Of a DNA stretch of 64,000 nucleotides, positions 17,832-27,062 are shown piece by piece. The stretch covers positions 1 to 64,000 of the forward strand of contig CALBFA010000042.1 of the NCBI GenBank assembly GCA_937888365.1, in the 5' to 3' direction. The notes under the pieces were generated by a model. That model searched no databases and was not told where the DNA came from. It saw nothing but the letters and a program-made list of their open reading frames with translations. The DNA comes from an uncultured Fidelibacterota bacterium. Lineage in GTDB: Bacteria; Fidelibacterota; UBA8477; JABMPR01. Positions within the stretch are counted from its first letter, which is position 1; each line of letters begins with the position of its first letter. The translations under genes were made by a program, and so were the position numbers.

Positions 17832-17987
17832 GTGAAACAGATTTTAAACGACGCAAGAGCCTTATTTTCTGTCCGTGCTTTCTTGAATTTTCTTGATGTT
17901 TCAACCGAACTCCTTAGACTGTACGAACATGAAAACCGCATACGGAAAAACGATTTTGATGTGTTGTCTCAACCCAATGCAAAATAG
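17832..17987 (+). CDS. Possible 51-residue ORF in the cytochrome leader
   Basis: A GTG-initiated frame of 51 codons ends at TAG 17985-17987, 90 bp before the cytochrome start. The product is helical and charged (ARALFSVRAFLNFL; LLRLYEHENRIRK). No Shine-Dalgarno is at a normal distance: GGAG lies about 20 bases upstream. I do not recognise it. It could be a leader peptide, a relic, or chance. Confidence 0.2.
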   Translation: MKQILNDARALFSVRAFLNFLDVSTELLRLYEHENRIRKNDFDVLSQPNAK

Positions 17988-18076
17988 AGTTCCACCCAAT
18001 TATAGGGATTATGAAAATCAAGAGATTGAAACAAAATTATCATTTGATTACTAAAGATGAAATACTCGAGGAAAAC

Positions 18077-19654
18077 GTGTTAAGATATAAAATAACTATA
18101 ATTATGCTTGTGGCCACTTCCATGTTTTTTTGGAATTGTGACCCCATTGACCCACCCGTTGATCCAAACGACCTTTCAGAAAATACATGTCAAGGATGCC
18201 ATACGTCAAGGCAAGTGCTAGAAGGCATCATCTCAGAACTTCAACTCGACGATGATAGCAGCGCGGTGCATGTCCCTGGCGATGGTTCGGCTGCGACATC
18301 TTTAGCGCTTGTTGAGAAAATTTTAATTCGACTCGACCCAGATAATAATATTCACATGTTCTCAGATATTGACTCGATTCATGCGCGTATTGCGTGCTCA
18401 GGTTGCCATGGCGGTGCCTCGCCTGTTGATGCGGCAGACGATGCATCAACCTTTCGTCTTGCCCATGAAGGATTGAGACGAGATCCATCAGCAGATCCAG
18501 AACAAAGTTGCGGCGGAGCGCTTTGCCACGAAAGTATTGTCCAAAAGCATCAAACAAGTATGCATAGTAATTTGTGGGGACAAAAAGCGCAGGTCGCGTT
18601 AAGAGCCGGATACGAAACGTTTGAAGAATGTCCTTCTGAAATTAAGGATGGCTTTACAAAAGATTGTGCCAGCTGCCATGCGACATGCGGGCAATGTCAC
18701 GTTAGTCTCCCTAATGCTGCAAAAGGTGGATTTATCAATCAAAACCCTGGAATGAGTCATAAGTTTATCAAAACCCCCGACGAAGCAAATGTATGTACGG
18801 CTTGCCATCGTTCTCGAATCGGTGATGAATGGAATGCAAATCAAGAGCGCGTTCCCGGCAATTTTCCCGATTTACATAATAATGCTGGCATGACCTGCTT
18901 AGATTGCCATATCGAAGATTTACATGGTGAAGGCGGCGAAGAAGCCACTTACACGTCGCGTTCTCAAGTTCAAAGCATTCCAAAATGTACTGAGTTTTGC
19001 CATGTAAACGACCGCGACGACAATTTATATCATGCACAGCATTGGCCCAATGGTGACAAAACGGACGGTGCTGATTTGAGTTGTTTCGTCTGTCATTCTC
19101 AAGAATATACCAATTGCAATACCTGCCATGCAGGATCTTGGCAAGATGAATATGCAGCCAATAACACAGGCGATTACCGCGTCTATCCTCAGTTTAAAAT
19201 TGGCATGAACCCTCATTATAAAGAAGCCAATCATCCCCATACAGATTCTCGGTTTATTACGGTTCGACACGTACCTGCTTCTCGCGATATGTTTAGCAAT
19301 GAACCCTGGGGGATAGCCGAATTGTCAGCATTTGACAGTCTGGAAACCTGGAAATATTCGAGCTCTCACTCCCTCCAACGCTGGACAGACCGAACGCTAG
19401 TGCAGTCCAATTGGGCAGAATCGGATACAATCGCTTACACAACTGAAACCTGTTCACAGAGTTGTCACTTCCATTCAGGTGGGGCTTATTCTAATCCTGT
19501 AAATAAAGGTCTATATTTGTTACTTCAAGATTTTACGAGTGATGCCACTGGCGAAGATTTATCTGACGAAATTACAGCAAATCAAAGTACGATGCTCTAT
19601 GTTCCAACAAGTGGTTGTAGCTCTTCGAGTAGTTGTCACGCAGATGATCATTAG
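18077..19654 (+). CDS. Multiheme c-type cytochrome lipoprotein (about 12 heme sites)
   Basis: Exported electron-transfer protein of 525 residues. It has eight CXXCH motifs plus four unusual sites: CGGALCH (CX4CH), CTEFCH and CSQSCH (CX3CH), and CSSSSSCH (CX5CH) at the extreme C-terminus. I place the start at GTG 18077, which has GAGGA at 18068-18072 and opens a short signal ending FFWNC, giving a lipid-anchored N-terminal Cys. An in-frame ATG at 18011 would add 22 polar residues before the signal. It is the first gene of a nine-gene run downstream of the sigma-54 promoter. The lipid anchor suggests an outer-membrane location, perhaps as the terminal reductase; that is inference. Confidence 0.85.
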   Translation: MLRYKITIIMLVATSMFFWNCDPIDPPVDPNDLSENTCQGCHTSRQVLEGIISELQLDDDSSAVHVPGDGSAATSLALVEKILIRLDPDNNIHMFSDIDSIHARIACSGCHGGASPVDAADDASTFRLAHEGLRRDPSADPEQSCGGALCHESIVQKHQTSMHSNLWGQKAQVALRAGYETFEECPSEIKDGFTKDCASCHATCGQCHVSLPNAAKGGFINQNPGMSHKFIKTPDEANVCTACHRSRIGDEWNANQERVPGNFPDLHNNAGMTCLDCHIEDLHGEGGEEATYTSRSQVQSIPKCTEFCHVNDRDDNLYHAQHWPNGDKTDGADLSCFVCHSQEYTNCNTCHAGSWQDEYAANNTGDYRVYPQFKIGMNPHYKEANHPHTDSRFITVRHVPASRDMFSNEPWGIAELSAFDSLETWKYSSSHSLQRWTDRTLVQSNWAESDTIAYTTETCSQSCHFHSGGAYSNPVNKGLYLLLQDFTSDATGEDLSDEITANQSTMLYVPTSGCSSSSSCHADDH

Positions 19655-19770
19655 CATTAATCCAGACTTGAAATTACAACGATTCATATTTTTTAATCAA
19701 CTGAATAGTGATGTAAGCATCATTTCTTTTATAATGAAAAGCAGTAAAGGCTAAACGTACCGCAATTTTT

Positions 19771-20625
19771 ATGAATCGTTTGTTTCTACGCCACATAATA
19801 ATCCAATTGTCTACCATAACGTTTGTTATGACATCTGGATTATGGGCACAGGTAACGTTGCCACGCGTTGAAAATCCTCATTTAGGCGGTGACAATTGTC
19901 TGGTTTGTCATAGGGGTGAGGGTGAGCCATCGACGAAAAATTTAATACCCAATGCTTGCGCCAAATGCCATTCCACTAAAAGTATCAATCAACAAATTCA
20001 TATTTTATCCCCAGTAAATCTTGATAGTAAAAAGAGGGGCGTTTCAATTCCAAAGTTATTCCCACTTGAGAGTAATGACAGTTTAAGTTGTTCGACGTGT
20101 CATCAGGCATCATGCAAACCTCAGCGGTCGAACTCGTCATATCTTCGAGGTGCGCCTTATGCATCAGAATTGGATTTTTGTTACGCTTGCCATAACGAGA
20201 AATCTTTCGTGAGAGTCAATCCACATCAACAGATTAATAAATCAGGCAAAATTATTGAATCGACCTGTTTAAATTGCCATAAAGTAGTACCAGATATTCA
20301 TAAAGAAGAAACCGAAATGCTCCAAATGAGTATCGTTGAAACATGCAATAAATGCCACGCCATGCCCAATCATGAAGTCAATCACATGGGCAAAGCCATC
20401 AACAATTTTAAAAATATTAAAATGGTATTTGAAACGCAGGCTAAGAAAACAGGTATTTCTTTGCCTTTAACAGATGAAAAAACACTTTCGTGTACAAGCT
20501 GTCATAATGTTCATAATAGGAATGTTTTGATAAAAGCAGACGATACAAAGCATCAACCCAAAGTAAATCAACATTTTTTACAATTACCGAAAGCACAATT
20601 GTGCAAAGCTTGTCATGGCTATTAA
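19771..20625 (+). CDS. Octaheme periplasmic c-type cytochrome
   Basis: A 284-residue exported cytochrome with a signal peptide ending near GLWAQ. It has eight CXXCH motifs: CLVCH, CAKCH, CSTCH, CYACH, CLNCH, CNKCH, CTSCH and CKACH. About one heme per 32 residues is the density of periplasmic shuttles. It ends five residues after a CXXCH motif. It follows the first cytochrome by 116 bp and precedes the inner-membrane b/c fusion, so it may accept electrons from it. Confidence 0.88.
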   Translation: MNRLFLRHIIIQLSTITFVMTSGLWAQVTLPRVENPHLGGDNCLVCHRGEGEPSTKNLIPNACAKCHSTKSINQQIHILSPVNLDSKKRGVSIPKLFPLESNDSLSCSTCHQASCKPQRSNSSYLRGAPYASELDFCYACHNEKSFVRVNPHQQINKSGKIIESTCLNCHKVVPDIHKEETEMLQMSIVETCNKCHAMPNHEVNHMGKAINNFKNIKMVFETQAKKTGISLPLTDEKTLSCTSCHNVHNRNVLIKADDTKHQPKVNQHFLQLPKAQLCKACHGY

Positions 20626-20651
20626 TGCAAAGATTACGTGAGAATTGAGTT

Positions 20652-22388
20652 ATGAGAAAAAATTACTTTATCCAGACAAAAAACTCAGCAAATAATCCAA
20701 TAATGCAAAATAATCGTATGATTTCCTCGTTTCGATTATTGGTTCTATGTTTCATTCTCTTGTTTGTAACATCACCCATTTTTGCAGAAGATGATGCCAA
20801 ATGCATGAGCTGTCATCAATATGAGAATTTTGGGCGCATTGATGAAAATGGCGTCTTCCACAATTATTATATCGATGCAGAGAAATTTCAAAATTCAATT
20901 CATGGTACATTAACCTGTACCGCTTGTCATGGTGACATAACCAATATTCCCCATAATCCAAAACCTGTCCCTGTTGATTGCGGACAAGCCTGCCATTTAG
21001 AAGAGCCTTTTAGTCAAAAACCTTTCAGTCATAGCGGTATTGCTAAATCGATTAATAATTCAATCCATGGCAAAAAAGGTAACGATAATGACAAAGACAA
21101 GCCTGTTTGCAAAAGTTGTCATGTTAATCACGTCTTTAAAGAATATCATGAAAATATCGTTGCCCAAAAAGCCGAAAATTGTATGGCTTGCCATGAAGGA
21201 GAACAATTTTCAGTAGCCTTACGTCATATTGAGGTTTTCGGCGGTGATCTTTCCTATTGGAATCAAAAAAATAAAATATCGATATGTGTAAACTGTCACG
21301 CGAATGCCGACATCCAAAGAAAAACACAAGAAGTTGGTGAAATTGACGAAGTTGCGTCCTTTCTAAAAACCTTTCATGGCGTTGGATATTCGTTTGGCGA
21401 CGAAGCAGTGCCTGTATGTTCAGATTGTCATTCGTATCATAATGTTTTTCCGCAATCCGACGTTCGCTCAAAAATTCATCCATTACAGTTAAGCAAAACA
21501 TGTACAAGTAGCGGATGTCATGAAGGCGCTTCCGATAGTTTTATTTCGGGTTCGATGCATTTTCGCTATACGGGCTATCAAGCGAAAATCTTAAAATATA
21601 TTCGATTAATTTGGACGTCTCTTATTATCGGTGTCATAGGATTTATGATTTTGCATAATTTCGCCGATTTCTTTCGAAGTAGAGAGCATATTAAAAAACA
21701 TGGTTATCCAAAAGCAGCTCGTGCAGGAAAAGCCTATCTTCGACTGACTAAAGCAGAGCGCGTTAGCCATATCATTATGTTCGTAACCTTCACACTATTG
21801 GCAATATCGGGTGCGATGCTGTGGTTACCACGAGAAAGAATGCTTTGGTTGCCGCAATGGTTTTTCCAAAATGAACTACGAAATTGGATCCATCGTATCG
21901 CAGCCATCGGCATGTTCCTCGTATCTTTTTATCATATTGGCTATGCCATATTTACAAAACGCGGACGATTCTTGCTCTTTCAAATGTTCCCTAAACTCAT
22001 CGATGCAACGACATTTATGCAAAATATGATGTTTCTCTTTAGACTTAGAAGTACACCGCCAAAATTCGGTCACTTCAATTATTCCGAAAAGATGGAATAC
22101 TGGGCCTTTGCCTGGGGCTCATTTGTAATGGGCGGTACAGGTATTATTCTTTGGTTCGAAAATCTGGGCCCAAAATTTTGGGTTGATGTCTCGCGACTTA
22201 TTCATTCCCTTGAGGCAATATTAGCCGTCTTGGCGATTGTGGTATGGCATTTTTATCTCGTCCATTGGAAACCGGGAAAATGGCCCATGAGTAACGCTTG
22301 GATTACAGGTGTCATTTCAGAAGATGAAATGAAAGAGGAACACTTGGCTCGTTGGGAAGAACTCGAAAAAGAAGGAGAGGAATCATGA
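20652..22388 (+). CDS. Inner-membrane octaheme c / cytochrome b fusion (CbcL-like quinol oxidoreductase)
   Basis: A signal peptide ends near PIFAE. Residues about 45-300 form a periplasmic multiheme domain: six CXXCH motifs (CMSCH, CTACH, CKSCH, CMACH, CVNCH, CSDCH) plus CGQACH (CX3CH) and CTSSGCH (CX4CH). The C-terminal part (about 310-550) has five membrane helices with His residues suited to b-heme ligation (SHIIMF, WIHRIAA, SFYHIGY, RLIHSLE, VVWHFYLVHW), as in FdnI/HydC-type cytochrome b. The layout matches Geobacter CbcL-type quinone oxidoreductases. It probably moves electrons from menaquinol to the periplasmic cytochromes encoded next to it. The next gene overlaps its stop codon. Confidence 0.82.
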   Translation: MRKNYFIQTKNSANNPIMQNNRMISSFRLLVLCFILLFVTSPIFAEDDAKCMSCHQYENFGRIDENGVFHNYYIDAEKFQNSIHGTLTCTACHGDITNIPHNPKPVPVDCGQACHLEEPFSQKPFSHSGIAKSINNSIHGKKGNDNDKDKPVCKSCHVNHVFKEYHENIVAQKAENCMACHEGEQFSVALRHIEVFGGDLSYWNQKNKISICVNCHANADIQRKTQEVGEIDEVASFLKTFHGVGYSFGDEAVPVCSDCHSYHNVFPQSDVRSKIHPLQLSKTCTSSGCHEGASDSFISGSMHFRYTGYQAKILKYIRLIWTSLIIGVIGFMILHNFADFFRSREHIKKHGYPKAARAGKAYLRLTKAERVSHIIMFVTFTLLAISGAMLWLPRERMLWLPQWFFQNELRNWIHRIAAIGMFLVSFYHIGYAIFTKRGRFLLFQMFPKLIDATTFMQNMMFLFRLRSTPPKFGHFNYSEKMEYWAFAWGSFVMGGTGIILWFENLGPKFWVDVSRLIHSLEAILAVLAIVVWHFYLVHWKPGKWPMSNAWITGVISEDEMKEEHLARWEELEKEGEES

Positions 22389-23146
22389 AAAAAAGATATC
22401 GTGGTTTAGGCTACTTATTTTTCGGACTTATCACTATCACATCGGTTATTATGATTTATAGTTTTGCGAGAGGTTTAGTTGGCAAAGCAACCCGTTCGTC
22501 TGATAATCTCATTCCAGAGTCATCCATAACGCAAGAATTATTAAATACCAACCCAGGTGATGTTCTTAAGCAATTTGGTAGTGATTATAACGCAGCACAT
22601 GACAATTTTCATTATTTCCCTTCTGTCGAAATGGTGGATGCAAAAAATCGCTCAGCTTGTCTATTTTGTCATACACCAATGCCTCACAATAGAGAAATCA
22701 AACATCGGGCATTTTTAAATATGCATACAAGCTATCTCGCTTGCGAAAGTTGCCATTACGAGTATAGCGAGTTTTCATGGATGGATATGGAATCGATGAA
22801 AAAACTTTCGGGCAAACCACCTGTCAAATCTAAAATGCGCCGATTTCTCATTGTACCTTTGGTAAATGGTGAAGTCCAATTTCAAAAGCAATCCAACACC
22901 CAATTTCAAGAATTAGCGCAAACGAAAAATTTTGCTGATCGTCGCAATAATACGGAGACCCGAAAAGCGGTGGAAGGCAATATTCTCACCAATCCATTGG
23001 ACTGTCTCACTTGTCATAAAAGCGAACAAACCTACCTCGATTTAAAAAGTCTGGGCTATGATGCCGAGAGGGAAAAAACCCTTGAAAGCTTAAGTATTCC
23101 TTCTGTTTTTGAATCGTATCAGGAATTTTTCTTACCCGAATTATAA
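22385..23146 (+). CDS. Membrane-anchored triheme c-type cytochrome
   Basis: A 253-residue protein with one N-terminal membrane helix (about 10-32) and three CXXCH motifs: CLFCH, CESCH and CLTCH. The start is ATG 22385, preceded by GGAGAGG and overlapping the previous stop (ATGA). An in-frame ATG at 22352 lies inside the upstream gene and would add 11 basic residues. The heme count and spacing do not match NapC/NirT. It may be a subunit of, or relay for, the preceding b/c fusion protein. Confidence 0.8.
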   Translation: MKKRYRGLGYLFFGLITITSVIMIYSFARGLVGKATRSSDNLIPESSITQELLNTNPGDVLKQFGSDYNAAHDNFHYFPSVEMVDAKNRSACLFCHTPMPHNREIKHRAFLNMHTSYLACESCHYEYSEFSWMDMESMKKLSGKPPVKSKMRRFLIVPLVNGEVQFQKQSNTQFQELAQTKNFADRRNNTETRKAVEGNILTNPLDCLTCHKSEQTYLDLKSLGYDAEREKTLESLSIPSVFESYQEFFLPEL

Positions 23147-23147
23147 A

Positions 23148-24032
23148 ATGCATAATTTCATAAAACAAATATTCCCGTACCTTCTTTTACTTCTGTTAAG
23201 CATTAGCAGCGTAATAGCTCAAGGCAGCCGTGTCTCGCTTTTGGAAACCTTCAAAGACGAATCAATGAAACTCCCTAGCGATATTGCCATCATTTCTGAC
23301 AATAAAGTTTTAATTGCTGATGGCGTAAACAGTCGTTTGGTCCTTGTGACGATGGGAAATCAAACGCCCAAATATGTGCAATTTCCCGCATTTAAGCGAC
23401 CTCTGGGAATTTGCTCAGACGATGCGGGCGGTGCTTGGATAACGGATACAGAAATTCCAGCACTCTTTCATATTGATGCCAATCTTCAATTGGTCAAAAT
23501 GCTTTATCTTTCACCAGACATTAATCCGACAGACGTACTCTATGACCAGAATTTCCTTTTCGTCGTTGATAATTCAAGCCATTCCATCCTCAAAGTAAAC
23601 TTGGCTGGCGAAATTGTTTCTCAGTTTGGAAGCAAAGGCGACGGTCGTGGTCAAATGTCATACCCCGCCATGATTGCAAAAGATTCCCAAAGTCTACTGT
23701 ATATCACCGATGTTATGAATGCACGCGTCGTTATTTTTGATGTGAATGGAAAGTACTTGGGTCGCTTAGGAAGCTATGGTGTCACGGAGAATAAATTGTA
23801 CAGGCCTAAAGGAATTTGCGTCTCGGATCAAGGCTATGTTTACGTGAGCGACAGTTATTTAAATAGGGTTATTTGCTATGATGCCAAAGGCGTCGGTCAA
23901 ATACTCCATGGCTCGAGTTATAATAATATGACGTTTGATAATCCTCTGGGTGTTGCCGTTTTAGGCGAGTCGATATTTGTGCTGGAAAGTTTCAATGCAA
24001 CACTACGTCATTTGGATATTGAAATACGGTGA
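23148..24032 (+). CDS. Exported NHL-type beta-propeller protein
   Basis: A 294-residue protein with a signal peptide ending VIAQG. Repeating blades of about 45 residues carry NHL-like motifs: KLPSDIAIISDNKVLIADGVNSRLV, SYPAMIAKDSQSLLYITDVMNARVV and RPKGICVSDQGYVYVSDSY. This suggests a six-bladed propeller. It has no heme motif. The start is ATG 23148, one base after the triheme cytochrome stop; an earlier in-frame ATG at 23109 lies in the upstream gene. It probably acts as a protein-protein scaffold for the cytochromes, but no function is shown. Confidence 0.75.
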   Translation: MHNFIKQIFPYLLLLLLSISSVIAQGSRVSLLETFKDESMKLPSDIAIISDNKVLIADGVNSRLVLVTMGNQTPKYVQFPAFKRPLGICSDDAGGAWITDTEIPALFHIDANLQLVKMLYLSPDINPTDVLYDQNFLFVVDNSSHSILKVNLAGEIVSQFGSKGDGRGQMSYPAMIAKDSQSLLYITDVMNARVVIFDVNGKYLGRLGSYGVTENKLYRPKGICVSDQGYVYVSDSYLNRVICYDAKGVGQILHGSSYNNMTFDNPLGVAVLGESIFVLESFNATLRHLDIEIR

Positions 24033-26098
24033 GTTCGATTTTGAATAATCATATTAGTACTAAAACGAGCATACCAAAATCGCAGATTTCAAAATGTGCG
24101 CGTCTGAAAAGGCTATCGAGTTGTAGTTTGATTCTCGTTATAATGATGCTTTCGACGCAGATGCTTTTTGCCAAGAAAAAAGAATTGAAAGCCAGCCCAA
24201 ATCAGGAATGTACCGTTTGCCACATCAATTGGCATCCTGAAAACCAAAAAGCACAAAAATATATCGTATCGTCCAATACCAATGTCATTATTGACGGCAA
24301 ACCATCCTTGGTTGCGGATAGAAGAATGTGTTTATCCTGTCATGATGGCTACGTCATGGATTCCAGAGAAATATTCTTTAGCGACAATCATCAGCATTTT
24401 GATGAAAAACACATGGACGTATTGGGTTTTCCATTAACAGAAACAGGCGATATCTATTGTGGTACCTGCCACACGCTTCACGCTATTAAAGGCGACAAAG
24501 CTGTTGGTCCAGCGCCTTTTATTCGCGAGGCCGTTTCGAATTCCAAACTTTGTATTGCGTGCCATACGGGTCAGCAAAATATCGTTGGGAATCATCCTTA
24601 CGGTATCAGTTTAGCCGATAAAAAATTCAAATTACCGCCGAAAGCACATCTGGAAAATGAGACGCTGGAGTGCCTTACCTGCCATCAAATGCACGGGCCA
24701 GAGCCAACGCTTTTATCTCAAAATGGCGATTATAGCGAGCTTTGTACCACCTGTCACGCTGAAAAGAAAAATATCTATAATTCACCCCATGATTTGCGTA
24801 AGATGCCTGATTTGAGCCCCAATAATGCCTGCGCTGTTTGCCATTTACCTCATGGCGGGAAAGGCAAATATTTATGGGCGATGGGGAAATCTGATAAAAA
24901 AGAACAAAATGAATATTGTCTCGATTGTCATAATGCAAATGGACTCGCAGCAGAGAAATCGTTTGTCCATAAAGGGCATCCGGTGACGGGAAAAGTTTTT
25001 AAGAAAGACATCGCGGGTCTTCGTATTAAAGCCGGCAACAAAATTTCATGTTTGTCTTGCCATGATGCCCATCAACCTGGGAAACCAACGTATCCGCCAG
25101 CACCAGAAGAACCTTTTTATGCATTTTTGAAAATAGCCAATGATTTTGACGGAGCACTTTGTACAACCTGTCACGAAAATGAAGCTGACATCAAATATTC
25201 AGACCACAGTGTCGCTCGATCCGATTTTGCCGATCATTTAAAATCAAACAATAAAACCGTCTCAACATGTAACTCTTGCCACAATATGCATAATGATGAG
25301 AATTGGAAATATGCATCCGATCCAATTTGCCTAGACTGTCATACGGAGAGTGATTCGCATAAATCTTACGCAAATGGTGGACATCCTTTATCGGTGACAT
25401 TTAAATCAAAAACAGGATTACCTGTTGTCGGCGATACGCGGGATCGCATTGGTTGTGTAACATGCCATAATCCCCATGCCTGGGGAAGTCCAGTCACTGA
25501 TTTAACGTCAAATTTGGACGGCGATGAATCCAACTCATTTTTAAGAATTGCTAATACAAAATCGAACCTTTGTATGGACTGTCACGAATCTAAGGCAGCT
25601 GTTTTTGGGTCGCCTCACGATTTGGGTACCGACGAAGTAAGCACTTGTGCCACCTGTCACGCCATACATCAACCAGCGGACAATACAGCTCTTATCAATC
25701 CTTGGAAAACAGACGTGTCAGAAATACCACACGAAAATCAATGTTTAGACTGTCATTCACAGGGTGGAGCCGGTGAAAAAGCCATCCCCCAAGCTTGGAA
25801 ACATCCAAAACAATATTTATTACAAAGTGCAAAATCTCGTGGCGACAAAGACAAAGTATTCCCATTGTATTTTGATGGCGAACATGGCGACAACATTGGC
25901 GCAATCAATTGCTATACCTGTCATAATCCACACGAATGGTCCTCATATTCCGCAATGACGAAAGCCGATAATCCTCAGGTGAAGACATCATTCTTACGGC
26001 AAAAAAGTAGCGATACTTATTGTGCCGATTGTCATGGAAAGGCGACACTTTGGAAGTATAATTATTTCCACGATCCCGATAAAAGAGGGCGATATTAA
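24029..26098 (+). CDS. 18-heme c-type cytochrome
   Basis: A 689-residue exported cytochrome with 18 CXXCH motifs, all canonical, spread evenly from CTVCH near residue 62 to CADCH near residue 667. About eight are followed by an x-x-H pattern (for example CLTCHQMH, CVTCHNPH), where a nearby His may be a distal ligand, as in doubled CXXCH repeats. The hydrophobic signal segment ends around MLFAK and is preceded by a long polar N-terminus. It starts at GTG 24029, overlapping the propeller stop. A protein this heme-dense could span a long distance, such as the barrel channel or an extracellular wire. Confidence 0.88.
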   Translation: MSSILNNHISTKTSIPKSQISKCARLKRLSSCSLILVIMMLSTQMLFAKKKELKASPNQECTVCHINWHPENQKAQKYIVSSNTNVIIDGKPSLVADRRMCLSCHDGYVMDSREIFFSDNHQHFDEKHMDVLGFPLTETGDIYCGTCHTLHAIKGDKAVGPAPFIREAVSNSKLCIACHTGQQNIVGNHPYGISLADKKFKLPPKAHLENETLECLTCHQMHGPEPTLLSQNGDYSELCTTCHAEKKNIYNSPHDLRKMPDLSPNNACAVCHLPHGGKGKYLWAMGKSDKKEQNEYCLDCHNANGLAAEKSFVHKGHPVTGKVFKKDIAGLRIKAGNKISCLSCHDAHQPGKPTYPPAPEEPFYAFLKIANDFDGALCTTCHENEADIKYSDHSVARSDFADHLKSNNKTVSTCNSCHNMHNDENWKYASDPICLDCHTESDSHKSYANGGHPLSVTFKSKTGLPVVGDTRDRIGCVTCHNPHAWGSPVTDLTSNLDGDESNSFLRIANTKSNLCMDCHESKAAVFGSPHDLGTDEVSTCATCHAIHQPADNTALINPWKTDVSEIPHENQCLDCHSQGGAGEKAIPQAWKHPKQYLLQSAKSRGDKDKVFPLYFDGEHGDNIGAINCYTCHNPHEWSSYSAMTKADNPQVKTSFLRQKSSDTYCADCHGKATLWKYNYFHDPDKRGRY

Positions 26099-27060
26099 TG
26101 CGTAAATCGACTTCTATTATTCTCATTTGTCTGCTGAGTATATCTCTCTACAATTGTGCCAATAATGGCAAAAAAACGACGCCTATAGAAACAAACAATA
26201 AATCTCAATCTTATTTTTCGTGGACGAATCAAGGCATTCAGTTCAAGGCTTCAAAAAATGTATTTTTGGGTAAACTTCTGGGGCACAATCAATTTATTAG
26301 GTTTTCGAATTTATCAGATATCGCCACAATTGAGAACGATGTCTATATTTTAGATGAAAATATTTTATATCAATCCGTTTTAAAAAATGACGCATTGGTA
26401 CTAAAAGCCTCCCATGGGTTCAATGAGTATTCACCGTCAATTCTTGCCGTAACAAAAGAATCCATTTTTCTAATTGACAATACTTCCCACGCACTCATTA
26501 TGTTGGATAAATCCAATTTTAAAGAACTCAATAAGCTGCAACTTCCTGTCAATAAAAGCTGCTCAGATATGTATTGGGATGTTGAAAATAACCAAATATT
26601 GATGACATTTCCCCATGTTCAAAAAATTTACGCCTATGATATTCAAAAGACAACTTTCGCAATATATCCAATCAACACGCCTCTCTATTTACCTGTTGCT
26701 ATTACAAAAGACAATGCAGGTGAAACTTACCTTGTTGATGCCTTGATGCGGGAAATTGTCGTCTCGTCGAAAGATGGAAAAATTAAAACAATATTTGGCT
26801 CTTACGACACCGTTCCTGGCTCATTTACATTTCCCAAAGGGATCGAAATTGCATCGGATGGTATCGTATTTATCACCGACGAAGTAAGTGGAACGATTCA
26901 ATTATTTAATGAAAATGGCGCTCTACTCATTGTCGAATCTCTAGGCGAGCATTTATCCATGCCATCGGCTTGTGCATTTACCGCCGATAGCCATCTTATC
27001 GTTTTGGATAGAGGCCTCAATACTGTCAATGTGTATCATTACGAAGTGATGGAGCCTTAA
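26098..27060 (+). CDS. Beta-propeller lipoprotein
   Basis: A 320-residue protein with a lipoprotein signal: the hydrophobic stretch ends LYNC, so Cys20 is the lipid site. The mature part has propeller-blade patterns such as GSFTFPKGIEIASDGIVFITDEVSGTIQLF, resembling the other propeller in this cluster but diverged. It has no heme motif. The ATG overlaps the stop of the 18-heme cytochrome (TAATG). Membrane anchoring beside a barrel gene suggests a scaffold or cap of an outer-membrane complex; this is inference. Confidence 0.72.
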   Translation: MRKSTSIILICLLSISLYNCANNGKKTTPIETNNKSQSYFSWTNQGIQFKASKNVFLGKLLGHNQFIRFSNLSDIATIENDVYILDENILYQSVLKNDALVLKASHGFNEYSPSILAVTKESIFLIDNTSHALIMLDKSNFKELNKLQLPVNKSCSDMYWDVENNQILMTFPHVQKIYAYDIQKTTFAIYPINTPLYLPVAITKDNAGETYLVDALMREIVVSSKDGKIKTIFGSYDTVPGSFTFPKGIEIASDGIVFITDEVSGTIQLFNENGALLIVESLGEHLSMPSACAFTADSHLIVLDRGLNTVNVYHYEVMEP

Positions 27061-27062
27061 CC

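Larger units (their letters stand above)
17458..18076. other. Long intergenic leader before the cytochrome cluster
   Basis: This 619-bp stretch has no convincing large gene. It contains the sigma-54 promoter (17764-17779) and a weak small ORF (17832-17987). TTTTACTTCACTGCAAC (17676-17692) matches 16 of 17 bases of a stretch at 4695-4711. A short AGGGT/ACCCT hairpin lies around 17515-17535. The roughly 290 nt between the promoter and the first cytochrome start would be a long 5' UTR. Confidence 0.5.

Noticed and set aside
17800-17960. Possible c-di-GMP-I (GEMM) riboswitch, suggested by GACGCAAGAGCC at about 17849-17860
   Set aside because: The upstream GCAAACC box and the downstream paired stems of the family are missing, and there is an extra base in the core box.
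18011-18076. Upstream ATG for the first cytochrome
   Set aside because: It would put 22 polar residues before a lipoprotein signal; GTG 18077 has GAGGA at the right distance.
24675-25904. Antisense ORFs across the 18-heme cytochrome
   Set aside because: They are shadows of the heme-rich coding frame: the repeated CXXCH codons keep the opposite strand free of stops.
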